Source: Halictus rubicundus | Taxonomy: Eukaryota > Arthropoda > Insecta > Hymenoptera > Halictidae | NCBI RefSeq assembly: GCF_050948215.1 | Contig: NC_135164.1 | Span: 9,553,116 to 9,617,115, forward strand | Direction of reading: 5' to 3' | Length of the DNA: 64,000 nucleotides | Part shown: positions 13,543 to 25,622 of the stretch, one piece after another | How positions within the stretch are numbered: position 1 is the stretch's first letter | How the letters are laid out: every line of letters begins with the position of its first letter | Notes under the pieces: model-generated | Told to the model about the DNA's origin: nothing | The model's database searches: none | Seen by the model: the letters and a program-made list of their open reading frames with translations, nothing else | Position numbers and translations under genes: made by a program

Positions 13543-16500
13543 GATACAATGGCCCCTCGGTCCCCCGTCGAACACTTGTCTGCCTTGTAATTCGTCCTAC
13601 CCTCGACCCCCCGCTTCCCATACTTTTTTTTCTTCCCAAAACGTTTTTACGTCACCGATGTTTCCCCCGACCCCCCTGTTGCACCGATTTTCCCGTGTGT
13701 TGCCAAACAGATTTCTGGGGTGCAGCAGGAAGAGGAAACAATATCTTCAGGCTGTAGCCTATTGTTGTGAATGATGGTACTTCCGGGTATCTCCTTGCAA
13801 CCAGAAGGATTTTACGTAAAACCAATGTACTTTATCAGAGCGCCAATTAATGAATAGAAGTGACCATCTTCTCAGATTATGTTCTCGGATCGCTTGCCGA
13901 ACGAGTCGTCTCGGTATCACAACCGCGGTTCGGTGCTAATTACATGCAACTAAGCGTCGTGGGGTCAGGGACAGGACGCGAAAAAAAAAGGAGAAGTCGG
14001 AATACTATTTCCGGTCGAATCGACATCCGTCCCGAAGGATGCAGGTCCGGGGCAGAGCATTGTGTCATTGTTGAGCACGTAGTTTACGGTGTAAGCAGAA
14101 ACAGCAGACATCCTGAAGAAGAGCAGGGCCGTCGGTAGACGCCATGGGCGGCATCGGCCCCCCACGAACCTCGGAGCAGAACGAAGAAGATACGCCACCG
14201 TGCCACGGGATTTCTCTATAAACTGTCCGTCCACGGATAGGGCATCCGACGGATAGCCGCATACGTCTGCTTAGACGCGAGGCGACGGCACAAAGGGCCC
14301 TTTTGTGCGACGGGGGCCAGCGGTGCATGCACCCGTGCTGCAACTGGACACCACATTGCATTGCATCGCTGGCTGCTGCAGGCTCCATCACGTTTCAACC
14401 TCGTTACACGCTAATTCCGGACGTGTCGCGCGACTCGGGACGACTTTCTAGCCGAGGATATCCTTCCCCAGGACTCCTGGCCCGCGTGGGAACCTTTTTT
14501 CCCTGCAGACGATTGCTCGTCGCCGAATGCGCCGTTTAGGTGGCCTAACAATTCTTTCGGCTTGATATTTCTGCTCTTGCAGATTATGCCATTGATAGAT
14601 AACTTTCTGAATTAACCTTTGCACAGAGTGTAGGAAATCGGGATACTTATATTTTGAGAATGGACCCTTTGTGAAGCCCAATTCTTCTTTGAAGGGACAA
14701 AGAAGTGTTCTAGAATTTTTGTTTGGATATTGTAAGAGATTTTTTATTGGGTACGCTGGTGAGCCGGTTCTCAGGATCAGGAATTTGTTTAAAAATTGAG
14801 AGGCTCTGTACCGCGGCGGCTTCACACGACGCTGGCCCTCCAGACGCCGGCGCCGCTTTCCCACAATTAAGAAGGCGCCTCGGTATCTCTTGGCGCCTAT
14901 CACGCAGCTCACCATCACGCATTCACGCACGCGCCGCTTCTCTGTAATTGTGCGTATGTTCAATGAGACTCTGGCCGTGAAATAATAAACATAAGTGTCA
15001 GCCGTGAAGGGTTAATCCATTCAGCACGGTAGCGACAATGCTCGTTGCGATGTTTGCCTTTCTCGTTCGGAATCCGAATCAATTCCCCTTGCTATCTACA
15101 TACATTCGCGGGATTTAAAAGATCATTGTTTTTTTAGTAATTCTGTTTGAAACTTTCATTGGACCTGTTCTACTGCCGAGCAATCACGGCAATTGTCAGC
15201 GATTATTACTTCTTCCGGAACCCACAAGTTTTAATCAAACTCGGTTCAAGCAATTATAATTTTCATAATATATATTTTTCTCATATCCAGGAAGTTACAA
15301 CGCATCTCGCTTAGCCGATCACTCATTTTCAAGATCAATGAAACGACGCAAACTGGAAGCCTACAAGATAAAGTTTGAGTGTGTCATAAATGTAAATTGA
15401 AAACCTTCGAGTGTCCCCACTAAAAAGACTCTTGTGCTACTAGGGTTAACTGGAGCACCGAAAGAGCGAATGAGTAACCCACTCCTTTTTTTCCGAGGAT
15501 GGTGATACACTTTATGGTCGAAATCCTCGACCATCCTTCCGAAGCTACAATCGCTTGCAAAAATAATTCATCTTCCGCAATCTTCTCCTTCGATTTCGAT
15601 CGCTTAAAATTCCGATAAACATTGAAGAATACCACTCGAGAAAAGGAAGAAAGTTTTTCTAGCTACTTCAGCTATTTTTGTGGAACAGTTCGAGGGTCGA
15701 AAATTTATGCAAAAGTTCAGGGACAGGATGGCACCACTCACGGGGGGCAATTTTTCGGATCCCAGGCCCGACGTCTAGCGTCAAGGGTTCCCGTCGGTTC
15801 AAAACGTGCGTCTGGAGAATGTTACTTTCGACTCGTCGATCTCGCCAAGCAGGGAAAGGGCTCCGAGGAATTCGTCCTAGCTCGTCGAAGAAGACGGATT
15901 TGTTGTGTTTCCCTTACCAACCCCGAAATCGAAACCCTTCAATGCCAGGGTTGTCAATCCCTAATTCGTCAGGATTCGTCGGAATGTACGAAAGAATAAT
16001 ACAACGCTGCGCGGTGTTTATTAACGGGAGTTAGGCGATCCGAATATAGAGCTTCCAGGAACGAAAATAGGCTAATAAAATGATAGGAGGCGGCGGTCGA
16101 GCGGATCACGATTTAATCGCTGGTTTTAGAAGTCTCGTCCACGGATCTCTGGATTGGTTCGGTTGTTGAAGCATAGGCGGGTCTTCGGTCTTCTCCTCCG
16201 CCCCAGCGTTACTCACTGCGTTATGGCTGTCCCAACGCAAAAACAGATTTGCCATCTCCTTAATAGCCGCTGCACTTCCGATCCTCGTAATTATTATGCG
16301 TCGCGGACCCGCATCTTGCTTCGCAACCTGCACCAGCGGACCTTCGCCTGGAAACTCTTCCAAATCGAAATAAAGAACTTTCCAAATTCGAGATAGCGAC
16401 ACACTTCTCCACTTAATTAAAACCAAAGACAAATACAAGAATAAATTTTCCCAAGGGTCCGTAGTCAGCTCGATTATAATCTCCATACAATTCCAAATCT

Positions 16501-16958
16501 TTCTGAGCCTTCTAGATTTTTTAAATCCGGAATTTCTTCGTGCAAATTAAAATATTCCCACACCTTTCTAAAGGGAACTATTTCCTCTCTTCATTCAGCA
16601 TTTCGTTCAATTTCGACCAAAATAGAAAATGAACTCTGAAATAAATTGCAATGCAAGCCTCGAATTCACCCCCTCGTGATTTCAGGACCCCGAAGACGTT
16701 CCGAAAACCTCCCTGTGTCCTGCAACCCCGCCCCGCGTAAATTCGAAGACAACAAGGGTGCGTGGGGGTGAATCGGAGTCTCCAATCAGAGTCGGAGAAA
16801 GCTGGGCCACCCCACGGAGCTACGGAACCGCGGGCGTGGGTGTGCTGGTAAAAATCGTGGCTCGAACACGCCGCCAGTGGCCGTACACTCGCAAGCACAC
16901 ACACAGATAGACGAACAGACAGGAATCGGTGGTGGTGTCCCGAGCACCACGAGACCAA

Positions 16959-16965
16959 CACTTGA
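16959..16965 (-). promoter_or_regulatory. NK2-class (Tinman-type) site TCAAGTG upstream of tinman
   Basis: Exact CACTTGA on the + strand (TCAAGTG on -), about 570 bp upstream of the tinman start. TCAAGTG is the classic Tinman/Nkx2 binding heptamer, so autoregulation is possible. A single 7-mer is weak evidence. Confidence 0.25.
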
Positions 16966-17303
16966 CTCCTTCGGAGGAACAAGTCACATTAGTCGTCTGC
17001 CCTCCAGCCTGACTGTTCGACCGTGACCACCCCCTAAAGAGAAGAACGCGGGCCAGTTTGACGTTTAACTGTCTGTTCCCGAAGACAGTAAACCGATCGG
17101 TGGCAAGTGTCAACGACGTCGTAACCGGCTCGTCTCAAGCTTTATAGTCCCGACCCGACGGCCCGCGTTTTATTGCGTTTCGAGTGCAATTAACCCCTGA
17201 ACGGACCGCTGTGTCAACGGGGTCCGAGAGAGTGATCATCGCCACAAAATCAGCGGACAGTTTATTGTCATTAACTCGGAACGATCTCAAGAGTCGTCTG
17301 ACT

Positions 17304-17529
17304 TCAGTGCCGTGAATAAAATATTTGCAAGTTTGAGTTCGAGGCAAGTTTTTGGGAAATTGAGTGGAGTTTCGAGAAAACTGAGTTCAGGGAAGATCGA
17401 GTGAGAGGGATCTGTGAGTTCTGCAGGTGTAGAGATCAGTGCTGCGAGTTTAGGGAGAGTTCGCGAGTTACTGGGAAGTGTGATTTCCGCTAGAAAACGC
17501 GTGAGAGAAACAGATAAGAATGTATTAGA
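17304..17529 (+). promoter_or_regulatory. tin: tinman 5' leader with candidate initiators and a minimal uORF
   Basis: No TATA box is evident. Two arthropod initiator-like TCAGTG hexamers occur at 17304-17309 and 17436-17441. Each has an RGWYV-type downstream element (AGTTC, AGTTA) close to, but not exactly at, the usual +28 spacing. A three-codon uORF, ATG TAT TAG, lies at 17520-17528 and stops one base before the tinman ATG. The start site is a guess; the uORF is directly visible. Confidence 0.3.
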
Positions 17530-17818
17530 ATGTTGTCTTCCTCGACTTCCGGCACCCCGTTCAGCGTCCGTGACATTCTCAGCGAGGATCAGCAACTAGG
17601 CACCATGGATTACGCGAGCGTGCACCACCAGCACCAGATCCAACAGCAACACGTCCCTCAAGATTACTATAACTACGTCGTGCCGGATAACCAGTGGGAG
17701 TTCGAGAAATACAAGGAGCAATCGATGCAGACTTACTCGCATTACCCGGACTTGAGTCATGTTCATCAGCTGAACCAGGTCGCGCCGACGTATCAGGAGC
17801 CTCCTGTCACCGAAGACG
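17530..17818 (+). CDS. tin: tinman coding exon 1 (TN motif)
   Basis: Encodes residues 1-96 plus the first base of codon 97 (phase 1). It holds the N-terminal TN motif and a His/Gln/Tyr-rich segment (HHQHQIQQQH). The donor is GACG|GTGCGT at 17819. The following 85-nt intron (17819-17903) has a pyrimidine-rich end, TTTCTTTGCAG. Confidence 0.92.
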
Positions 17819-18852
17819 GTGCGTCACAATTTTTTAAAAAATTTCTCTTTAATAGGAACAATGTAGTTTTTATCGTGAGATTGACGGAATGATTTCTTTG
17901 CAGGTAACGTTGTCACGTCGAGCAAGACGGAGCTGCGGAAGTCTGTCAAGAGAACGAAGCGAAAGCCGAGGGTGCTGTTCTCCCAGGTGAGTGTCCGATA
18001 ATTGTTTAAACAATATTTTCAAGTTCCTTCTGCTCTGCGACCGCCACTCCTTATTTGCGGGCCAGATTCGTGTTCGAGGAAAACGTGAAAGAATGTGAGA
18101 TTGCAACAGCGTTTAACAATTTGTTTCAGACGCAAGTGTACGAGCTGGAGCAGCGATTCAAGCAGCAAAGATACCTGAGCGCCCCCGAGAGAGAATTACT
18201 AGCTCAAACCCTGAAGCTGACCAGCACGCAGGTGAAGATCTGGTTCCAGAACCGTCGGTACAAGAACAAACGTGCGCGCATCGAGGGCGCGGAGAAGCTG
18301 CAGGCACAGAGCTTGAAGAACCAGTCGCTGAAGAAGATCTCGGTGCCGGTCTTGATCAAGGACGGCAAGCTGAACCTGCAGGAGTCGTACAACACCGCGA
18401 TCACGCCGTACTGGTCGAACATCAGGCCCGAGTTGACGGTGACGATGCAGCCTGACTTCCGGATGAACGACATCCGCGTGAGCCCCGAATTCCGACAGAA
18501 CTCCGATCCCATCAGTCCGGAGTTCAAAACAGAGATCGGCTCGGACATCAGCGGGAAATCCAGTTTGAACGGTGATCTACAGCCTAGACAGCACGTGATC
18601 GCCACGGGGGATTACAGCAACAATCTGGCGATACAATGTCAACGGCAGATCAAAACGGAGTACAAGGACAACGAGATCTCGCCGTTCCCTGACATGAAGA
18701 ACATGGTGGACGCGAAACCGATGATCGGCGACGTCTCCGCCGCGGATTACGGGTTCGCGAACTACCTGGGCTGTTCGACTAATTACCAGATGCAGTACCC
18801 CAATTACATGGAACAGATGCCCATGGAGCAGAATCTGCAGCGGCTGTGGTAA
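17530..18852 (+). CDS. tin: Tinman / NK4 (Nkx2-5 family) homeodomain transcription factor, 3 coding exons, 364 aa
   Basis: CDS is join(17530-17818, 17904-17986, 18130-18852). The family acts in the nucleus and specifies dorsal/cardiac mesoderm. Seen here: a TN/EH1-like repressor motif TPFSVRDILS at residues 9-18; a homeodomain at about 115-174 with a basic N-arm (KRKPRVLFSQ), the recognition helix KIWFQNRRYK (W162, Q164, N165) and Tyr168 at homeodomain position 54, the NK2-class hallmark that selects CAAGTG sites; an NK2-specific-domain-like stretch KKISVPVLIKDGK at 192-204; two psi-K-x-E motifs (FKTE, IKTE) that could be sumoylated; and a C-terminus NLQRLW reminiscent of the Nkx2-5 GIRAW end. 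An in-frame TAA at 17515-17517 and inclusion of the TN motif support the chosen start. The length is somewhat below my recollection of the Drosophila protein (about 416 aa). Distinguished from bagpipe by the homeodomain and C-terminal motifs. A scarecrow/vnd identity is less likely because of the bagpipe linkage. Confidence 0.94.
17904..17986 (+). CDS. tin: tinman coding exon 2 (N-arm of the homeodomain)
   Basis: This 83-nt exon encodes GNVVTSS...KRTKRKPRVLFSQ, the basic N-terminal arm and first 10 positions of the homeodomain. It joins exon 1 in phase and leaves phase 0. The donor is CCCAG|GTGAGT and the second intron is 17987-18129 (143 nt), ending TTGTTTCAG. Without this exon the homeodomain would lose its N-arm, so the exon is required for function. 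Confidence 0.92.
18130..18852 (+). CDS. tin: tinman coding exon 3 (most of the homeodomain and the C-terminus)
   Basis: Starts at homeodomain position 11 (TQVYELEQRF) and runs through KIWFQNRRYK, the NK2-SD-like segment and the C-terminal region to the TAA at 18850-18852. The region after the homeodomain contains two near-copies of a short SPEF motif (VSPEF and ISPEF) separated by eight residues. Confidence 0.94.
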   Translation, partial: TQVYELEQRFKQQRYLSAPERELLAQTLKLTSTQVKIWFQNRRYKNKRARIEGAEKLQAQSLKNQSLKKISVPVLIKDGKLNLQESYNTAITPYWSNIRPELTVTMQPDFRMNDIRVSPEFRQNSDPISPEFKTEIGSDISGKSSLNGDLQPRQHVIATGDYSNNLAIQCQRQIKTEYKDNEISPFPDMKNMVDAKPMIGDVSAADYGFANYLGCSTNYQMQYPNYMEQMPMEQNLQRLW

Positions 18853-19475
18853 AAACGAGCGAAAATCCGCGTCGAAATTGACTGTGCTTCGGAATCGTGA
18901 GATGAACAATGTTCACATTGGTGGATAGATGAAATGTTAGTAGATGTACAAAAGATCCAAAGAGTCCCGACGCGGGATCAAGATTGATTCGTTCCGCGTA
19001 TTATTTTTTTAACGAACGATCCGTGTCGAGAAATGCCTAACCACGTTACCAAATAGATAGCTAAAGAGTAATCGTTTCTAAGGATTGTCCAGATAATCCA
19101 TCCTAGCTGTAAGTTTAGCGTAGTTAGTATTAAGGCGAGCGCTATTGGCAGCTGTGTTTCTTTTTCTCTGTTCTCTTAGTTAGCTAAGGTATTTTCCATT
19201 CGAAATAGCGACGCGCCGCTTCAAGAGGCCCGGACGGAAGCCGCTTCAAGTGTTTCTCGTAATTCACCGTCTTCTTCTTCTTTTTTTTTCAACCGTGCTT
19301 TCTGTCTTCGACGATTTTGTTCGACTTGCAGGAGCACCGTAATTTTCCGCACGAAAATTGTCGACGAGCCTCGCGTGTTTCTTATTAATCGAATGATGCG
19401 ATCTCAAGCGCGAACTGTACTCTCCTGTCGGCTGGGAGAACGAAACAAATGACAATAAAGTATTAAGTTTAATAG
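18853..19475 (+). other. tin: tinman 3' UTR with poly(A) signal
   Basis: Non-coding sequence after the TAA. The first AATAAA is at 19454-19459, which gives a 3' UTR of about 0.6 kb. It contains a TCAAGTG at 19246-19252 inside a short direct repeat of GCCGCTTCAAG. The UTR end is inferred from the hexamer only. Confidence 0.5.
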
Positions 19476-20228
19476 CTGCGAATCGTTTTCTGTTCCCGTC
19501 CCCAAGAAACAATTTCATCGCCTTATTAAAAGAACCTTAAGGAAATAATAAACCTCCTGAAGGAAATAATAATTGCGCTGTCGGTTCAAACTCCGAGGAA
19601 CATTAAATGCCGCGTTTCTCAAGCAGACCGAACAATGACTCGCTGTTTTGCGTTTCACGAGTTTATAAAAAGTTCGATCTTCATTTCGATTTAGATTTAT
19701 CCGAGCATGATTTTCGGTACGGTTTCGAGGCCGGATTTTTCCGCGGAGCATCGAGGAAATTCGACATGGCGGTCCGGGCCGATAAAACAAAAATATGGCG
19801 AAATGGCATTTATAAATAGGTGAGTTCTGACAGCTTGAGCGAAGCCATGGGCGCCTTTTAGGTTATCGCACGAGCACGACGGGTCATCTGGCAGTCAAGT
19901 GCCTTCACATAGACGATCCGCGTCGGTGTAATCGTTGTTCATGGTGCTACTGGTGCCATAAAGGGCCATGGGAACAAGCTGATAAAAATGTCGGTGCCGA
20001 TATTAGTCCTGGCTCGCGTGGTCTTTCCCATGTACATACACCAACGCGGCAGACCACCCTCGCGAAGGAAACAGCTCCGCCTCTGTGCACCTGCACGCAC
20101 CTGCGTGCACTTGTTGCACGGAGTCTGCTTAATTTCTCTGGACGTGCTCCAGAAGCTGCGCCGACTCGAGCCAGCACATCAATTTAAACCTCGCGTCTGG
20201 AAATCCCGAGAATTCTAGTCTTTTCGTA

Positions 20229-20318
20229 GAATTCCGAAATTTGTGAAAGATAGAAATTGCGTTGGCTCGAGAGATTGAATTTCTAAATTTGTAAAGGATG
20301 AAAACTATGTTGGTCAAT
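20229..20318. repeat. Diverged ~48-bp tandem duplication
   Basis: 20229-20270 and 20277-20318 share GAATT..(C/T)..AAATTTGT..AA and GTTGG in the same order, with roughly 70% identity by eye. Confidence 0.5.
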
Positions 20319-22268
20319 TTTCGTATTTTTGTCATAATATGTCTCGAAAGATAGTTCGGATATTTCGGGAGATGAGAATCAATTGGGAATGTTTTTGTTC
20401 GGTCGAAGCGTGCGAATTGGATCTGAACAGATCAATCGAGACGTTTATTGCTCGGTTTCGAAACCGCGTGGATGCACCGTGATAAATTCTTGCCAGCAAG
20501 CGGCGGCCGAACTTCCTCCTGAAAGCCCCATTAGGATATCGTATATTCGCATAATCAATCACTGCGCATTAAACGTTGAAATTCGATCCTATTTGCCTGC
20601 TGGCGAACGGGAACCGTCGCGTCGCGTCGGGGTTAGGTGAATCCATGGAAGGCTAATGCTGTTCAAATAGACACACTCGCGTGCATATGCACGACACGGC
20701 TCTCGATCATTCGGGCTCATTTGCACGCGAACGTGTTCTCTTTTTACCGAGGTTCATTAATCACGCCACGTCCGTTGGATTTCTTCGACAGATTTTACAT
20801 CCTTCAATTAGAAATATCGTAATGCCTGAGAGGGTTTAAGAAAGTTCGGATTGTTCCTTTAAAAGTATTAAAATGTGATCCGTGTCTTTATCCGCAGCGT
20901 ATCCGGCTACCGATTTAGAGCATGACATAGCAACGTATGAATGCACCTCGAACGACGTGTAATGTGGCGTCAATGAATGCTAATTATAACTGCAATCGGA
21001 ATCACTACTAATTTTTTAGTCTAACTTTAGCGGACACTGCCAGGGGCGTTTCTTCCTACGAAATTTTCGGAAACCAATTAAAAATCTTTTTATTTGCAAA
21101 TCTAGTTTAAAACTTTGATTGCGGCAAGAGATCAAAAGGGAGGGAAAGGGTCCACCAGGAACCTGAAAAGGTCCTCCTGGAGCCACCAGGGTTGGAGAGG
21201 GTCCCGGGGAGGTTTTTAATTGACAGAATCGATAAAACCACCGATTCTTGACATCGTCGGTATAGCAGAACGCGACACAAAATCCCAGATGGTGAACAGC
21301 CTACTTCAGGGTCTGCGATGATACCGTGTGCATTAGGATCCTACATGATCAGAAGTAGGAACAGCACAACCTCGAAACGGCATCTACCTTACCAGCTTTA
21401 AAAAAGGTCTGGAGGCATCTTTATCGGCCTGAAGAGCTCGTCCCTCAGCGCACCCTAGGGTGAACACTATAGGAAGATGACTTCCGGTTGTCTTTAATGT
21501 TCTAACTGAATTGTTTAACAATGCAATTACTTTGTAATGTCACAGTAACGTTAGTATTAACCTAAATACGTATTACTGTGCAATTCTCATCAGGAAACCT
21601 ATCCTGAAATTATTTTTAACAGGATTCTAGTATACATATTTTTATTTAATTCTTCAAATACGGTTTCGTGTAATTGATCCTCCCCGGAAACGCGAAACGA
21701 AACAGATCTTCGATCATAAAATAGTACCACTGTCATTCACCTTCTAAATCCTCATTACTGCTAGAGGCCGGCGGCTACAAACGTCTGAAAATAGTTTCTA
21801 ATAAACCAGCGAATCCACAAACTACCGGCAGCACTAAAAGAACAGGAACTCCTGATGTCATTTCTAAACCGCATCAACTTGGATACACTGTAAATTATAG
21901 ACTACCAATGGAGCAGGAAAAAGTTTAATAGATTCAAGAGATCGGCCTAGTCGTAATTTTCCACTTCCGCTGTTCAATTATTTATAATTGCATTTATCAC
22001 ACACGCATCAGAATACGGTCGAATAGATTCTCTAGAATTTACAATAGACGCAGGAATCCTTGGCGAACAATTTCTAGAAATATGAAATTTCGTAAGCACA
22101 CTCTGCTCACAATCGATCATTCATTCGATTAATACAGAGGCTTACATAATGAGCGATTTTACGAGTAGAATTACAAGATGATTCATCGTTCGATGGACGA
22201 AGGGTGAACGAGAAGGTGAACGAAGAGAGGATGAAAGCAGCGGCGTGGGAGAAGAGAGAGGGGACAGT

Positions 22269-22276
22269 AGAAGAAG

Positions 22277-22306
<30 letters not shown>
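22269..22306. repeat. (GAA)n microsatellite
   Basis: About 12 uninterrupted GAA/AAG triplets. Confidence 0.9.
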
Positions 22307-22309
<3 letters not shown>

Positions 22310-22811
22310 ATGAGCGAGAGCGGTGGCGGCAGCGTATACTAAGCACTAATATTACATCTCTGGACTGACAGACGTGCGGACTTTAAAACCCAAGACTAAC
22401 AAACAGTTAGCAGTCATCCGGTCTTCTTGTTTTTATATTCTTATGCCCGCCCATATAGCGCACGCACCGCGAGCGGCTCCTTCGTTACTTTCGTTGTCGT
22501 CGTACGCCGCGCCGGTTCACGAATTTCCTGTCGATCTTCGGAGAACCGGCCGACTAATTTTTAACCTTTCATTCATGTTCTTGCTCCCCGTGACACTGCC
22601 AAAAAGAGGACAAATCTACGCGGCCCTTTAGAACGTTGAAATCTAAATTGTCTTGGACGAGAATCCTCTATTTCGATATCTCTGCAATTCGGAGTACAAC
22701 TTCAACCCTTAGCTTTTGACGAATTTAAATAGACAGATGCCTCAGCATCATCATCCTTCTTCGAAATGATTTCCGCAGATCATCCCAGAGTGTTTAGGGA
22801 ATTTTCGGATC

Positions 22812-22842
<31 letters not shown>

Positions 22843-23888
22843 TCGAGCCACGCCGCGCGATCCTATTTATAAATCCGAGCGTCGAAAGAACGATTTCGGG
22901 CAGATTATCGTAACGAGGCCCCCGGAAAGTCGAAAGTCGAAAGTGGCGATCTCTCGCAGCCTCGATATTTCCAGCGATTGCTCAGCCCGCGATTGCGGGG
23001 GAGAGAAAAGAAATATCCGAGTGGCGGAATCGAACTCGTAAGAAAGCGAATCATCGGACCAAAGTGCAGCTGAATTGGGGGTGGGCTGCGGGGAGGGGGT
23101 GTGGATACGGCGAGGAGGGGTCGGAGAGAGGACAGGGTGACGCGGGTCTCCGGTCTCGTTCCGAGGGTAACTGAAATAAGGTATAATTTTCCGCGCCAAT
23201 TAAGGTCTTTAAGAATTGCGACCAATTGAGCGGGAGGGTCAGGGCTTAGCTCTAGGGGAGAGATGTACTGACATCCCCCTATAATTTATTATTGATTAGA
23301 TCGAATCGAGAAAAAGACCGGCTGAAGACGAGATCACCGTGGCCGTCTTAAAGATTCCTCCCCCTCCAAGGGCTCTCCTTCTCTCCTGCGCGGGGGTGGC
23401 GATAGGGAAATGGCGGACGTTTTTCCGGTTCGATTACTCGCCACCTGCTAATTGTCCTCGCCCGGGAAAGAATCACTTTCCTCGTTTGCCACAAAATATC
23501 AAATTGTAGAGGGTGGAATCTAGGTGACTGAGGAATATGACTTTTGAGGGTCTCAAAAATCTTGAGAAGAAGGTGAAAGTGTCGGTGGAAGGGGTGCAAT
23601 TATTTTGCGGGTCAATCGGAGCCGGGCTAAAAAAAGGAAGAGTCGGTCGAGCGGCGAGGATTGTCAAGGAACATCGGAGATGGCGGGGAATAATTTCCTC
23701 GTCGATATCCGGAACGCGCGAGGCCATCATCGGGCGAAGTGAGGCGCGAGGATCCACGCTCCTGTGGTTCACACTTAATTAAACCGCCATAGGAACTCGG
23801 CTGGCAGCACGTGGCGGACAATGCTGCAAGTCTTTAGCGGCGATTGTTATGTAAAGCACACCCTATATATGCACCGTGGCAGTTTCCT

Positions 23889-23923
23889 CTCGACTCGACT
23901 CGACTCGACTCGACTCGACTCGA
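23889..23923. repeat. (CTCGA)7 pentanucleotide array
   Basis: Seven exact CTCGA copies, 35 bp. Confidence 0.95.
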
Positions 23924-25622
23924 TACGAGACGAAGTGTACGTAGAGGCTGTGCTCTGTCCGGGGCCTACGTACACGTCACGGCCGGAGGAACTTTTTGAA
24001 AGCATTAGACGAACGATTCACGGGAAACGAGTTGCGAGAAATCGCGATTTCAGAGTCGACGCCCTCGTTCCTGCCAGCTCCAAGTAGTCGGAAAGTAAGA
24101 GAAACGAGGGAAACGTGTCGCGGGGACGTCGATTCTTCCGGGATAATAGTCGCTGTTCGATTGGCTCGCGGGGGAGGGGAGTGGAGCTGAAAAGTTTTCG
24201 TCGAGACTGTACCTCGAAACCGTAGGCATCGTTCAGGAAGAAGATTGTTGGGGTAATTATTCGATTCCTCATTACTATCCCTTTCTAATTACTGCTTTCT
24301 CCAGCACTCCTCCTGGATACGACTTATTTCAGAGTCCTCGGGGAGTGAAAATTTAGGGGTGCGACGGACTTCATAAACTGCCTTCTACTAAATTGTTTTA
24401 ATAGCTTGTGAACAAGATACGTTACATTTAATGCAACCTTCGAACAAGGTAGACGAGCAGTGAAACAAATGTTGTCAACAAACGTGTTGCGTTGCGGTTA
24501 CTTTAGTTGCAATTTCTGCTGCAGTTTTGCTTCGAATCTAGACTTTGTCTAGAACTGTTTCCACCAACGAACAATATCACCAGCCTCTTAACGAACAATC
24601 TAAAATCATTCCTGTGCAATTACATCGATTGACCAGCTTTCAGAGGTCTGAAAAAGCAAAGGGACGTAATCCAAGGAACTCTTCCACCCTTGGGAGAATC
24701 GCGTGAACCCTTCCAGTCCCGAAACCCTATCAGAATTTGCTCGCGAGCAAATACTTGATCGAAGTAGCACACCCTCGAGAGAACGGCTTGTCACACGCGA
24801 TACCTGAAAGACGTCTTGTTGCTCCTTCGCCGACGGCAACCCCTCCGCGCGCTCCCGACGACCCTGAAAAAAATCCGCCGAAAGATCCCACTCCGCGGAA
24901 CCGTCGGCCGTCATCCCGACGAGCTGAAGGCTTCGTAGAACCGTCGATTGGCTCGGTCGGAAAAGCGGTGTCGCGGGAATAGACGTCGATTGGTCGTAGG
25001 GCGAGGCTTGCGTCCTGACGGGAGCGTCGCCGGGCGTCGCGCCTCCAACCTGAATCTCACGTGGAAGCTCCACCTACGCCGCGGCCCGCGAAACTCGAAT
25101 TCTTCGATGACAAACGTCTCTCGACCAAAATCTTCAACTTTCGAGGAAACCCTCCTTCCTCTCAAAATCTCGATTCGAGAAGCAGAAAAGAGGTGAGAAA
25201 CACAGGGGACGAAATGAAAAACCGTACGTTATGCTAACGTGGAAGATAGACAGACACATTGCAATTAGGAAATTGTCGTGTAGACACGTTTTACTCCAAT
25301 ACAAAATTACTTAAAATTCGTCGGGGGTGTTCCACAACATACCGCGCAATCTCTTGCTAAGAAATAGAATTTTTTGTACTGTTGGTTAACGATGGTCAGG
25401 TCAAAATGAAAGAGAGAATGATCAGGCTGGTTCATTGAAGGTTTCTCGTCTCGGTAGACGAAGCGAGAGGGTCGAAGGGGCGAGCGAAGAGGCTCGTAAA
25501 AAGCGTGTGTCGCGTGGTGGAGGAAGACCGTGACAGGGAGGGATGATTGGTGGGGGTGTTCGGTATAGTAGGGGAAGATAGTGAGTGCGTGGGATGGGGG
25601 TGGGGGCGAAGGAAGCCCCGGT

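Larger units (their letters stand above)
1943..16950. other. Intergenic region upstream of tinman, no gene seen
   Basis: About 15 kb without a protein or RNA gene I can support. Non-repetitive parts carry many TAATTA/CAATTA-type sites, including three TAATTGCCG 9-mers at 2031-2124. TCAAGTG sites occur at 6902-6908 and 12215-12221. Short tracts are (GAA)n 6994-7021, (GA)n 8216-8232 and (CT)n 13512-13540. Confidence 0.5.
19476..25620. other. tinman-bagpipe intergenic region, distal part
   Basis: I find no gene. Visible content: TCAAGTG at 19895-19901, a diverged ~48-bp tandem duplication (20229-20318), a (GAA)n tract (22269-22306), a (GA)n tract (22812-22841), and seven exact copies of CTCGA (23889-23923). 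The Drosophila tinman dorsal-mesoderm enhancer lies 3' of its gene, so this is the natural place to look for an equivalent. Confidence 0.5.

Noticed and set aside
18204..18909. Antisense open frames over tinman exon 3
   Set aside because: Shadows of a genuine coding exon that has a conserved homeodomain on the + strand.
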